Positions 1 to 7,258 of a DNA stretch of 14,786 nt are shown here, piece after piece (positions within the stretch are counted from its first letter, which is position 1; every line of letters starts with the position of its first letter). A program made the translations under genes and the position numbers. Location of the stretch: the NCBI GenBank assembly GCA_964445745.1, contig CAYULU010000040.1:1-14786 (forward strand), read 5' to 3'. This DNA is from UBA1443 sp964445745. GTDB taxonomy: Bacteria; Omnitrophota; Omnitrophia; Omnitrophales; Aquincolibacteriaceae. Under the pieces are notes generated by a model, which was not told the origin of the DNA, made no database searches, and worked only from the letters and a program-made list of their open reading frames with translations.

Positions 1-61
1 TCGCAAAACATGCCCCGGTCACCAACCCAACATATCCTGATCCGATCACTGCCAGTTTCAT
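1..61 (-). CDS. ugd: UDP-glucose 6-dehydrogenase, N-terminal fragment (runs off the window)
   Basis: Only the first 20 codons are visible. They begin with the ATG read leftwards from position 61 and translate to a protein opening MKLAVIGSGYVGLVTGACFA. This is the classic N-terminal dinucleotide-binding strand-turn-helix (GxGYVGL) of the UDP-glucose/GDP-mannose dehydrogenase family, which oxidises UDP-glucose to UDP-glucuronate with NAD+ for polysaccharide and LPS sugar synthesis in the cytoplasm. An AGGAG sequence (minus strand, 74-78) lies 12 nt upstream of the ATG, a rather long spacing. The gene follows lptD on the same strand after 52 nt, so it may be the next gene of that transcript. The first 20 residues cannot separate UDP-glucose from GDP-mannose or UDP-ManNAc dehydrogenases with certainty. 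The 'ACFA' that follows is most typical of Ugd/TuaD. Confidence 0.8.
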   Translation of the reverse strand, partial: MKLAVIGSGYVGLVTGACFA

Positions 62-113
62 CGCGGAAGAATACTCCTAAGTTCCCATCGTGAGATGTAA
101 CAGAAATGAAAGG

Positions 114-2423
114 TTAAAAGCCTTTGGAAAGAAGAGATCGATCCTGGCTTGCCCCTTCGACGGTTTCACCAATGCGCGGGGGTGAAAACGTAGCCCGTCC
201 CCCGCCCAACCCGAAGTCCATGCCGGGAAAATCCTTCATCCGGAAGTTAAAAAAAAGTTCATTATTCGTTGAATTGATCAGAGAATCCCGAACGTTATAG
301 CCGAAATCCAGGATAAAATCGTGAAGATCCCGGCTTGCCGACACCTGCCATTCCTGCAACGAACTCCCTTTTTGGTCCCATCGGATATAACCGGCTAACG
401 TCCATAGGTCATTCAGTTTATATTCTCCGTCAAACACAAACTGTTGCGAAGTATCAATGTCGAGATTTTGCGTATAGTCATACTGTCGATGAATAAATCG
501 GTGGCCAAACGTCAGTTTAAAACGCTTGTGACGGATCACAATATCGTTATTGCACCGTTTGATGTAATTTCGCGCAGCGTCATACTCCAGGCGATGTTGA
601 AACTGAAGCCAATCATATGGCCTGAGAGTCAGCTCATTTTCGACCAAAGTAAACTTGGCGCCTTGGATGGTCGGGTCCTGCGGAGAAATCGCAAAGTGAG
701 CATACGTGTTCATGCTAACAATATCCACCCGTTGATTTCGTCCGTTCGCGACGCGTTTGGTCTGAAGCCGATTATCCATCCCAAAAACAATTTCAGACGC
801 ATCGTCGATCATGTCCACCGTATCAAAATGGGCTATTTTCTCATAGCTCAGCGTGGAATCCGTCCCCTGGATCCTCACATTCGGTTCGAAGATATGCCTC
901 AGTTGATTCACTTCGATCCCAGCCTTCTCAAAGGTAACATCAAACGTTTTGTAAGCCTGTGTTCTGACATCAAGACCATATTCAAGCACTTGCCTGAAAT
1001 GGGCCTCGTCCGTCCGGAGGTCACGGCTATATTCCGTCGCGCGGTAGCCCAGATAAGGAGTCATTTTGACATCACCCAGCTTGACCGGAGCAATCAACCG
1101 GCTGTAGCCATCCGTCCGAATCACATCTTCATTGTAATCGCTGTACCCGATTTTTTTACCCAAGTTATCAAATTGCAATCGGCTGACGTTATAAACCTTA
1201 TCTTTTATGAGGGGCTGATTTTTCCAGTCGAGTCGGATCTCCGGGAGCCTCTCTATAACATTTTCGTAGGAATTCATTTTCTTTTCCGCATGGACCATCG
1301 CGCCCCATCGTTGCGTGTTGTGAGTGGCCGTCACAAAGGAATGCGGCTCCATCTCGGCACGATACTCATCTTCAGCAAAATCCTGCAAGAAATATCCATC
1401 AGCGACACGATGATAACGCATGATAATGTTCGTGTATTCCGAAAGATCAGTCCGGTGGCGCCACGTAATTCTTCCACGATCTCTCTCTTCGCGTAATTCG
1501 TAGGGATTCAATTCACCATCGATATCGTAATGGTTGGGGGTCGGCGCCCGCTTGTCCTGGGTCCAGTAGAGTTTGACATCTCCCTTTGCGTACTTATCAA
1601 AATTATAGTTCTGGTCCCATCCGCCCCCAAATCCGCGCTTCGACCGCCAATCCGCATGCCATTTTCCGGACAGGTACTTATTAAACGTAATCCCCTTTGA
1701 AAGTTCGATGTAGGTACCATACTGGTCACTACTTCCCACGCGGGCCTGAAACGGAATATTCCAATTGAGCGGAACTTCAAGATACGGCAACCAGAATACC
1801 GGCTTACCGAGAACGTGAATAGTGACATTAACCATGCGGATTTTGACCCCGCTGTAGAGAGTTGCCTTTTTACACCGGATTTCATAATGGGGATTTTCAA
1901 GATTGCAAGTCGTCACGCCACCGTGTTTAACGTGAATTTCACCTTGTTGGACCTGCTGGACTTCCTCCCCCCGCGCGTACCAGGGCGTTTGGATTGCTTT
2001 CGCATTTGGCATGCTGGCCTGGTGAGTTGAAAAGTCATAGTACACCTCATCTCCGCTGAGGGTCGGAGTCTCATCTTCAAAAATAATCACGTGCCCCTTG
2101 GCGAACGATTTTTGGGTTTCCGTCTCTACTTCCGCATAATCGGCCAGGAGCTTGATATTCTGGTGGGTCACGACCGCATTCCCGCGCGCCACCAACTTTC
2201 GCGAATCTTTTTGATACTCGAGGGTATCGGCGACCGCCTCAACTTCAGCCCGGGATTGATCCCGCACCGTTTGAAAAGGCGAGCTTCGCGGGGCCGTCAC
2301 AGGCTGTTCTTCGGAAAGGGTCGTCGGGGAATCATCTTGGGAAAACGAGACGGGAATCAACGCAGTAAAGGCAAGCAGGAGCGTACTAAAAAATGCAATC
2401 CCTTTAAAAAAACATTGGCTCAT
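114..2423 (-). CDS. lptD: LPS-assembly outer-membrane protein LptD (OstA/Imp)
   Basis: This 769-residue protein is the predicted outer-membrane barrel that, with lipoprotein LptE, inserts lipopolysaccharide into the outer leaflet. Residues 1-28 form a signal peptide (one Lys, then a hydrophobic stretch to PVSFS). Residues about 60-165 are the periplasmic LptA/OstA-like beta domain (ADTLEYQKDSRKLVARGNAVV, a family hallmark). The conserved linker TTCNLENPHYEIRC with C173 and C184 follows, then GKPVFWLPY and a long beta-strand-rich barrel to about 735. The motif RHIFEPNVRIQG near 509-520 is also typical. The length is close to the family norm (about 750-800). Cysteines in the mature part are C173, C184 and C624, with no adjacent Cys-Cys pair as in E. 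coli. The ATG overlaps the stop of the upstream cyclase gene (ATGA), which points to coupled translation. An AAGGAA lies 14 nt upstream, so re-initiation may matter more than a Shine-Dalgarno site. Confidence 0.93.
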   Translation of the reverse strand: MSQCFFKGIAFFSTLLLAFTALIPVSFSQDDSPTTLSEEQPVTAPRSSPFQTVRDQSRAEVEAVADTLEYQKDSRKLVARGNAVVTHQNIKLLADYAEVETETQKSFAKGHVIIFEDETPTLSGDEVYYDFSTHQASMPNAKAIQTPWYARGEEVQQVQQGEIHVKHGGVTTCNLENPHYEIRCKKATLYSGVKIRMVNVTIHVLGKPVFWLPYLEVPLNWNIPFQARVGSSDQYGTYIELSKGITFNKYLSGKWHADWRSKRGFGGGWDQNYNFDKYAKGDVKLYWTQDKRAPTPNHYDIDGELNPYELREERDRGRITWRHRTDLSEYTNIIMRYHRVADGYFLQDFAEDEYRAEMEPHSFVTATHNTQRWGAMVHAEKKMNSYENVIERLPEIRLDWKNQPLIKDKVYNVSRLQFDNLGKKIGYSDYNEDVIRTDGYSRLIAPVKLGDVKMTPYLGYRATEYSRDLRTDEAHFRQVLEYGLDVRTQAYKTFDVTFEKAGIEVNQLRHIFEPNVRIQGTDSTLSYEKIAHFDTVDMIDDASEIVFGMDNRLQTKRVANGRNQRVDIVSMNTYAHFAISPQDPTIQGAKFTLVENELTLRPYDWLQFQHRLEYDAARNYIKRCNNDIVIRHKRFKLTFGHRFIHRQYDYTQNLDIDTSQQFVFDGEYKLNDLWTLAGYIRWDQKGSSLQEWQVSASRDLHDFILDFGYNVRDSLINSTNNELFFNFRMKDFPGMDFGLGGGRATFSPPRIGETVEGASQDRSLLSKGF

Positions 2424-3805
2424 AACAGATTATGGGGTTCCTTGTAAACACAGACCCGGTTACGTCCTTCTTCTTTGGCACGATACATCGATTCATCGAC
2501 ATGGCGTATCAGTTCTGAAACCAGCTTCGGCACATCGACCTTTTCTGGTTCTTTGATCGAAGCCGCATCAAAAACCTGGAGACCCTGGCTAACCGTCACC
2601 TTGGTTCGGTCATTGTAAACCCGGAAGTCGTGTCTCGCAATATTGGAGCGGATACGTTCAGCAACCTCACACGCGTTTTCCATGCGTGTCTCCGGCATGG
2701 CGACCACAAATTCTTCCCCTCCGTACCGTCCCACGAGATCCACCCGGCGAAGATTTTTTTTGAGAAGATCCGCGACTTCTTTCAAGGTTGCATCGCCGAC
2801 AAGGTGTCCGAATTCGTCATTATATCTTTTGAAATGATCGATGTCTAACATTAATACCGTCAGAGGCAGTTTAAACCGGATACTTCTTCGAACTTCTTCC
2901 TCGAGTCGCTCGATAAAGTGGTGACGCACGAAAACCTGGGTCAGTTCATCAATAATCGCAAGCTCGCGCACGGTTTCATAAAGCTGGATCTTCTTGATCA
3001 AAAGGACCAGATACGCGCTCAAAACCTCCACGCGAGCCAGGTCTTCGTCCTGAACACCGTCAATCGAAAATACAGCGGTCAGCTTCTCGGATTCAAAAAT
3101 CGGGAAAAACCACATCTTTTCCCGTCGCACCATATTTTTAGCAAGCGCCATCGAATCAAAGTCGATTTTCTCCTCATGACTTAACTCCCGCTCCGTTTCC
3201 TGAACACCGTCCATGGTCATTTCGTAGAGGGTGATGCCTCCGTTATCCTTGGACGCAGCCGTCAGTGGTAAAATAAAAATTCGCATCCGTTGAAACGAAA
3301 GTTCACTCCGCAGTTTTTTAAGGAGAAAATCCGACAACGTGGCAAAATCCATACACTCGCTAAAATCCCGGGCAATCTCAAAAAGGTTCATCAGGCTCCC
3401 CACCTGAATCTCGAGATGTTTGAGGCTGGAAATCCGGGTTTGAAATTTTGCCTGCAAATTTTCCAGGTTTTTCCGGACCTCATTTTTCTTGCTCGTGGCG
3501 TAATCCAAAGCGGCTCTCAACTCCCGGTAATAAACGCACGAAAGCACAAAAAAAACTGCCTGTCCGCCCCAAAAAAGGAAAAGTCGGGGCATCGGATCCA
3601 GAAAAAAGTAACGCGCGTTCACAGACGCCACGACAAGTAACGCCGCCGACAACATTCCGCGAGATAGCTCTTTATAAAAATAAAAAGCCGGAAGCAACAA
3701 AACGGGCGCCAAAAGATAATACACCAGGATCAGTTCTCGGGTCTGATGCAGAATGATCGCCGCCATGCCGAGTTGAAGGAAAAGGATCAAGATGTACTTA
3801 CGCAT
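2420..3805 (-). CDS. Membrane-anchored GAF-like/GGDEF diguanylate cyclase (second of a tandem pair)
   Basis: This 461-residue predicted diguanylate cyclase makes c-di-GMP from two GTP. About four hydrophobic segments lie in residues 4-95, followed by a charged, coiled-coil-like stretch (about 103-138), a divergent GAF-like sensor region (about 140-278) and a GGDEF domain (about 286-455). Catalytic features are intact: DELT at 286-289, metal-binding D321 in DIDHFKRYND, and GGEEF at 362-366. RRVD at 353-356, five residues before GGEEF, matches the RxxD inhibitory site that binds product c-di-GMP. The start is supported by a strong GGAGG (3814-3818) eight bases upstream, inside the end of the preceding cyclase gene, which it overlaps by 19 nt. 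Its stop overlaps the lptD start. The ligand sensed by the GAF-like region is unknown. Confidence 0.92.
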   Translation of the reverse strand: MRKYILILFLQLGMAAIILHQTRELILVYYLLAPVLLLPAFYFYKELSRGMLSAALLVVASVNARYFFLDPMPRLFLFWGGQAVFFVLSCVYYRELRAALDYATSKKNEVRKNLENLQAKFQTRISSLKHLEIQVGSLMNLFEIARDFSECMDFATLSDFLLKKLRSELSFQRMRIFILPLTAASKDNGGITLYEMTMDGVQETERELSHEEKIDFDSMALAKNMVRREKMWFFPIFESEKLTAVFSIDGVQDEDLARVEVLSAYLVLLIKKIQLYETVRELAIIDELTQVFVRHHFIERLEEEVRRSIRFKLPLTVLMLDIDHFKRYNDEFGHLVGDATLKEVADLLKKNLRRVDLVGRYGGEEFVVAMPETRMENACEVAERIRSNIARHDFRVYNDRTKVTVSQGLQVFDAASIKEPEKVDVPKLVSELIRHVDESMYRAKEEGRNRVCVYKEPHNLL

Positions 3806-5232
3806 ACCTTGTTCCTCCCCTCGCGTTTAGCCTTGTAGAGCGCCTGATCCGCCTTATGGACCAGCAATTCGATATCCAGCGTATCATCCGGAAGGTTGGA
3901 AACGCCGGCCGATACCGTCATTCCAACCTTTTCGCGGCGAATGTGAAACGGGGTCGTTTCCACCGCTTTTCTCAAACCTTCAGCGATCTTGAAGGCCTCC
4001 GCCTTGGTCGTTTCGGGAAGTAAAATCGCAAATTCCTCACCCCCGTAGCGAGCGAGTAACGCATTCTTCAGATGTTGTCCAAGGATCTCGGCCAGCTGGA
4101 CCAGCATCAAATCGCCGCCCTGATGGCCAAACCGGTCATTGCACTCCTTAAAATGATCCAGGTCACACATGATCAGCGACATGGTTTTTTGATTTAAAAG
4201 CGCGCGACGATGTTCTTCCTTGAGCCTCTCGTAAAAATACCTCCGGACAAAAAGTCCGGTCAGCGAATCCTTGATTGCCAACTGTTCTGTCTTCTCATAC
4301 AACATGGCGTTGGAGATGGCCGAGGAGGCGAGGGTCGCAATCGCATCCAGCAACCGGAGGTCTTCATGCGTGAACACGTTGGGACGGGTGGCGTGGATCG
4401 CAAGCGTTCCCGAGACCCTGTTTTCAAAAAAAATCGGCGCAACGATCAAACTCCGCACATTTTCTTTTTTTTCGTTTTCACGAAGCGCAAACCGAAAATC
4501 ATCCTGCGAATCCATAACAATCAGACGCTTGCGATTTTTGATGCACCAGAAATCAAAAAGGTCCCCCTGCTTCGCCGTCCACCGCCCGATCGGCCGCATG
4601 CGTCGGCGGGCCACCACCGGAAGATTTTTTTCATCACTTCTCGCCAACGTCATTTTCGCATAGTCACCCCGGGGAATAAAATCCATCGCCCGATCCACCG
4701 TTTTTTGCGCGAGCTCGGCCCAGGAAAGACTCATCGTAAGTTCTTCGGCGAGTTTCCGGAGGTTATAGTAGGTAGAATATTTTTCAAAAAAAGTACTGAT
4801 CCCCTCTCCCTTGGCCTTAAAAACGACCTCAAGATTATTGATCTCATCTTGCAGTTTCTCGTCCTCGATCAGGATCATGGAAAGCTGGTTTTCAAACTGG
4901 TATTCAGTGCGGTAAAGAACCAGCATCAGGATCGCGTAGGCAAGAAAAACCCAGAAAAAGACCGGGATCTTGGTCACGGAAACCACAAAAAAAACCAGCG
5001 GGATGAGCAAAAAAATCATCAAAACATTGACACCGATCCATTTAAAGCGCCACCAAGTCGTGAGGATCGGGAACATGAGGGCGACAAGAATCAACGACAA
5101 TCGCTGAAGATAAACTTCGGGATGGAGGGTTGTACGAAGCTGGGCGAGGGACTGAAACATCAAAAAAACTAAAAAAGCAAAAACCCCCACTCCAGCCAAA
5201 AACACTAGATGACGTCGGGCTGGTACACCCAT
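3787..5232 (-). CDS. Membrane-anchored GAF-GGDEF diguanylate cyclase (first of a tandem pair)
   Basis: This 481-residue protein has the same architecture as its downstream neighbour. It has about four hydrophobic segments in residues 9-107, a short coiled-coil-like linker (about 115-145), a GAF domain (about 160-315, with VRSLIVAPIFFENRVSGTLAIH as the recognisable core) and a GGDEF domain (322-475). DSLT at 322-325, D357 in DLDHFKECND and GGEEF at 397-401 indicate an active diguanylate cyclase. The position of the inhibitory site (388-391) reads LKNA instead of RxxD, so product inhibition through that site is not expected. Both cyclases carry FVR after the D-x-L-T motif, where the family usually has L-x-NR, so they may be tandem duplicates. 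The gene starts 13 nt after the ABC ATPase stop, with only a weak upstream GAG as a possible ribosome-binding site, and overlaps the next cyclase gene by 19 nt. Confidence 0.92.
   Translation of the reverse strand: MGVPARRHLVFLAGVGVFAFLVFLMFQSLAQLRTTLHPEVYLQRLSLILVALMFPILTTWWRFKWIGVNVLMIFLLIPLVFFVVSVTKIPVFFWVFLAYAILMLVLYRTEYQFENQLSMILIEDEKLQDEINNLEVVFKAKGEGISTFFEKYSTYYNLRKLAEELTMSLSWAELAQKTVDRAMDFIPRGDYAKMTLARSDEKNLPVVARRRMRPIGRWTAKQGDLFDFWCIKNRKRLIVMDSQDDFRFALRENEKKENVRSLIVAPIFFENRVSGTLAIHATRPNVFTHEDLRLLDAIATLASSAISNAMLYEKTEQLAIKDSLTGLFVRRYFYERLKEEHRRALLNQKTMSLIMCDLDHFKECNDRFGHQGGDLMLVQLAEILGQHLKNALLARYGGEEFAILLPETTKAEAFKIAEGLRKAVETTPFHIRREKVGMTVSAGVSNLPDDTLDIELLVHKADQALYKAKREGRNKVCVSTS
3814..3818 (-). 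promoter_or_regulatory. Shine-Dalgarno site of the second cyclase gene
   Basis: GGAGG on the minus strand, eight bases before the ATG at 3805. It sits within the last codons of the upstream cyclase gene. It fixes the downstream start and gives that overlapping gene its own strong ribosome entry point. Confidence 0.75.
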
Positions 5233-5245
5233 GATTTTTAGAGTC

Positions 5246-6148
5246 TCAAAATATCGCTACACCTGTTTGAGGATCGAAAAAGTGCGCTTTGCTCATATCA
5301 AAAACAACCTGCAGATCTTGGTTCATGGCCGCCGTATCCTGATTGGAAACTCGCACCACAAAATTGTTATTGCCGGCCGTCAGGTACAGAAAAATCTCCG
5401 CACCCATCGGCTCCACAACGTCCACGGTCGCCGTGATCGTAAACTCCGGTCGTGCATCCTGGGCAAAAATTTTGTCATAAATATCTTCCGGCCTGATTCC
5501 CATCAGCACCGGTTGATTTTTGTAAGCAGAGATCCTGGGATAATAATGCGGAAGGATACGTAGTTTTAAACTCTTGTCGGAAAAGAAGTAATTGCCATTT
5601 TCTGCGGCAATCATTCCTTTGAGGAAATTCATCGGCGGGGAACCAATAAATCCCCCGACAAAACGGTTCGTCGGGCGCTCATAAAGGTTGATGGGATCCG
5701 CAATCTGCTGGACAATCCCCTTGTTCATCACCACAATCCGGTCTCCCAGAGTCAGCGCCTCGATTTGGTCGTGAGTCACATAGATCATGGTCGACTGAAG
5801 CCGGTTGTGCAGTTTCTGCAATTCCATGCGCATCTGCCCGCGCAATTTAGCATCGAGATTGCTCAGAGGTTCATCAAAAAGAAAAACCTTGGGTTTCCGG
5901 ACAATCGCACGGCCGACCGCCACTCGTTGACGCTCACCCCCCGAAAGTTCTTTCGGGCGCCGCTGAAGCATATCCAGTGATAGCCCGAGGATTTCTGCGG
6001 CTTCATGGACCCGGCGTTCAATCTCCCGACGGGGATATCGACGGAGTTTCAAACCGAAGGCCAAATTTTCGTAGACCGTCATGTGGGGATAAAGCGCGTA
6101 ATTTTGAAACACCATGGCGATATCACGGTTTTTTGCGGGGACATCGTT
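5246..6148 (-). CDS. ABC transporter ATP-binding protein, MalK/UgpC/MsmX family (5' end missing in assembly gap)
   Basis: The visible 300 residues are the C-terminal four-fifths of a carbohydrate-type (CUT1) importer ATPase. In order they show the Q-loop VFQNYALYPHMTV, signature LSGGERQRVAVGRAI, Walker B VFLFDEPLSNLDAKLR, H-loop YVTHDQIEA, the GFIGSPPMNFL linker and a TOBE-type regulatory domain ending near GIRPEDIY and after. By comparison with E. coli MalK (about 370 residues) roughly 67 N-terminal residues, including Walker A, are lost in the N run at 6149-6248. The protein would energise uptake of a sugar, glycerol phosphate or oligosaccharide at the cytoplasmic membrane. No permease or binding-protein genes are visible beside it, so it may serve several permeases, as MsmX does, or its partners may lie in the gap or elsewhere. 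It lies 13 nt upstream of the first cyclase gene. Confidence 0.9.
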   Translation of the reverse strand, partial: NDVPAKNRDIAMVFQNYALYPHMTVYENLAFGLKLRRYPRREIERRVHEAAEILGLSLDMLQRRPKELSGGERQRVAVGRAIVRKPKVFLFDEPLSNLDAKLRGQMRMELQKLHNRLQSTMIYVTHDQIEALTLGDRIVVMNKGIVQQIADPINLYERPTNRFVGGFIGSPPMNFLKGMIAAENGNYFFSDKSLKLRILPHYYPRISAYKNQPVLMGIRPEDIYDKIFAQDARPEFTITATVDVVEPMGAEIFLYLTAGNNNFVVRVSNQDTAAMNQDLQVVFDMSKAHFFDPQTGVAIF

Positions 6149-6248
6149 NNNNNNNNNNNNNNNNNNNNNNNNNNNNNNNNNNNNNNNNNNNNNNNNNNNN
6201 NNNNNNNNNNNNNNNNNNNNNNNNNNNNNNNNNNNNNNNNNNNNNNNN
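6149..6248. other. Assembly gap (100 N)
   Basis: Exactly 100 undetermined bases, the conventional placeholder for a scaffold gap of unknown length. On the right it cuts accD before its stop. On the left it cuts the ABC ATPase before its Walker A. About 67 ATPase codons plus an AccD tail are missing, so the real gap should exceed about 250 bp and could hold whole extra genes. Confidence 0.97.
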
Positions 6249-7054
6249 TTTTGCTTGAGGTCCCGGCGGTCAATCACCATATCCACCATCCCGTGTTCAA
6301 CGAGAAATTCAGAAGTTTGAAAATCAGGCGGGAGTTTTTGCCGGATCGTTTGTTCAATGACCCGGGGACCTGCAAACCCGAGCAAGGCGCGGGGTTCCGC
6401 AATAATAATATCACCAAGGGATGCAAAACTTGCCATCACGCCGCCCATGGTCGGATTCGTCAGAATGGAAATAAAAGGAAACCGTTCTTTCTGATAACGG
6501 GTCAATGCCACCGAGGTTTTGGCCATCTGCATGAGACTGAGCGCTCCTTCATACATGCGGGCACCGCCCCCGGAACCGGAAACAATAATCAAAGGGAGTT
6601 TATTCTCAAGGGCATACTCGGTTAACTTCGTAATTTTCTCACCCACGACCGACCCCATGGATCCCATGATGAAACGCGAATCTGTCACCCCGATTGCGAC
6701 CGAGTGCCCATTCATCTTGCCTTCGCCGATAATACAGGCTTCCTTTAGCCCGGTTCGTTTTTGATCCGCCTTCACTTTTTCAGGATAGGATTTGACGGCA
6801 GAAAACTTGAGGGGGTCCCCCGGCTGTAAATTCGCGGCAATCTCATCAAATGTCTTGTCGTCCACAAGCTGGTGAATCCGCTCCCAGGCACCCATGATGA
6901 AATGGTAGTTACACTTCGCGCAGACGAGCAAATTTTCTTTGAGAGTTTTATTAAAAACAACGGTCTGACAACTGGGGCATTTGGTCCAAAGACCTTCGGG
7001 CATGCTTTTTTTTCTTAGTCCCCGTGTAATCATCAGGGCAGGCGCTTGGGGCAT
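6249..7054 (-). CDS. accD: Acetyl-CoA carboxylase carboxyltransferase subunit beta (3' end missing in assembly gap)
   Basis: About 268 residues of AccD, which with AccA transfers the carboxyl group from carboxybiotin to acetyl-CoA to give malonyl-CoA, the first step of fatty-acid synthesis. The N-terminal zinc ribbon is complete (C26, C29, C45, C48 in WTKCPSC and VCAKC). The family core follows: FIMGSMGSVVGEKI, SGSGGGARMYEGALSLMQMAKT, TNPTMGGVMASFASLGDI and GFAGPRVIEQTIRQKLPPDFQ. Probably 15-40 C-terminal residues and the stop are lost in the N run. I chose the ATG at 7054 because AAGGA lies seven bases upstream and the family usually begins shortly before the RKKSMPEGLWTKC segment. An in-frame ATG at 7162 overlaps the predicted -10 box, so it cannot be used from that promoter. 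The ATG at 7078 has no good ribosome-binding site. Confidence 0.93.
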
Positions 7055-7061
7055 TGTTGAT

Positions 7062-7066
7062 TCCTT
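7062..7066 (-). promoter_or_regulatory. Shine-Dalgarno site of accD
   Basis: AAGGA on the minus strand, seven bases before the ATG at 7054. It is the only good ribosome-binding site among the in-frame starts and decides the accD start. It lies about 30 nt downstream of the leader hairpin's U-tract. Confidence 0.7.
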
Positions 7067-7096
7067 TTTAGAAGTCATGGTCTTTTTTGACACCAT

Positions 7097-7136
7097 AAAA
7101 AAGCCACGAGAGAGAACCTTGGCTCTGTCTCGTGGC
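7097..7136 (-). terminator. Intrinsic terminator or attenuator hairpin in the accD leader
   Basis: Read on the minus strand, a 9-bp perfect stem (GCCACGAGA pairing with TCTCGTGGC) encloses a C/C mismatch and a further 5-6 pairs (AGAGCC with GGTTCT, one G-U wobble) around a tiny loop. It is followed directly by six T. The wobble is an A/C mismatch in the plus-strand RNA, and no T-run follows on the plus strand, so the minus-strand transcript is the structured one. It lies between the predicted transcription start (about 7154) and the accD start at 7054. No gene upstream on this strand needs terminating, so it would act on the accD leader itself. Confidence 0.75.
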
Positions 7137-7160
7137 AAATCCCGAAACACGAACGCACTC

Positions 7161-7188
7161 ATTATAAAAAATAAGACGTGAGTGTCAA
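7161..7188 (-). promoter_or_regulatory. Consensus sigma-70 promoter for accD (and/or a short leader RNA)
   Basis: On the minus strand, -35 TTGACA (7183-7188) and -10 TATAAT (7161-7166), both perfect matches to consensus, are separated by 16 bp. The predicted transcription start is near 7154, about 100 nt before the accD ATG. The promoter lies in the divergent gap between accD and rpoN and reads away from rpoN. Confidence 0.82.
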
Positions 7189-7224
7189 TCGGTTTCTCCT
7201 TTGTAACTTCAGAAATCTCATGGC

Positions 7225-7253
7225 TTTACAACATTTTACAGTCATGGTATTTT
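7225..7253 (+). promoter_or_regulatory. Possible rpoN promoter
   Basis: TTTACA (7225-7230) and TATTTT (7248-7253) are spaced 17 bp, giving a weak sigma-70-like site whose start point would fall at about 7260, on the rpoN ATG at 7259. TTTACA is repeated exactly 10 bp later (7235-7240), and AGTCA/TGACT (7240-7244, 7253-7257) form a short inverted repeat. Any of these could be a protein site. The evidence is pattern only. Confidence 0.25.
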
Positions 7254-7258
7254 GACTC

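Noticed and set aside
62..113. Terminator between lptD and ugd
   Set aside because: No inverted repeat with a T-run is visible in these 52 bases. Read-through into ugd seems more likely.
444..1496. 350-residue open frame on the plus strand
   Set aside because: It is antisense to lptD, whose protein is clearly recognisable. The translation shows no family motif and is rich in His, Ile and Arg, as mirror frames are.
4210..5172. 320-residue open frame on the plus strand
   Set aside because: It is antisense to the first GAF-GGDEF gene, Lys/Arg/His-rich, with no recognisable domain.
5246..7162. Single 638-residue protein across the N run
   Set aside because: The N-terminal part is AccD and the C-terminal part an ABC ATPase. 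Both lack family-essential ends exactly at the gap, so the fusion is an artefact of in-frame N.
7221..7240. Sigma-54 (-24/-12) promoter before rpoN
   Set aside because: TGGC is present, but there is no GC at the required 10-bp spacing, so the -12 element is missing.
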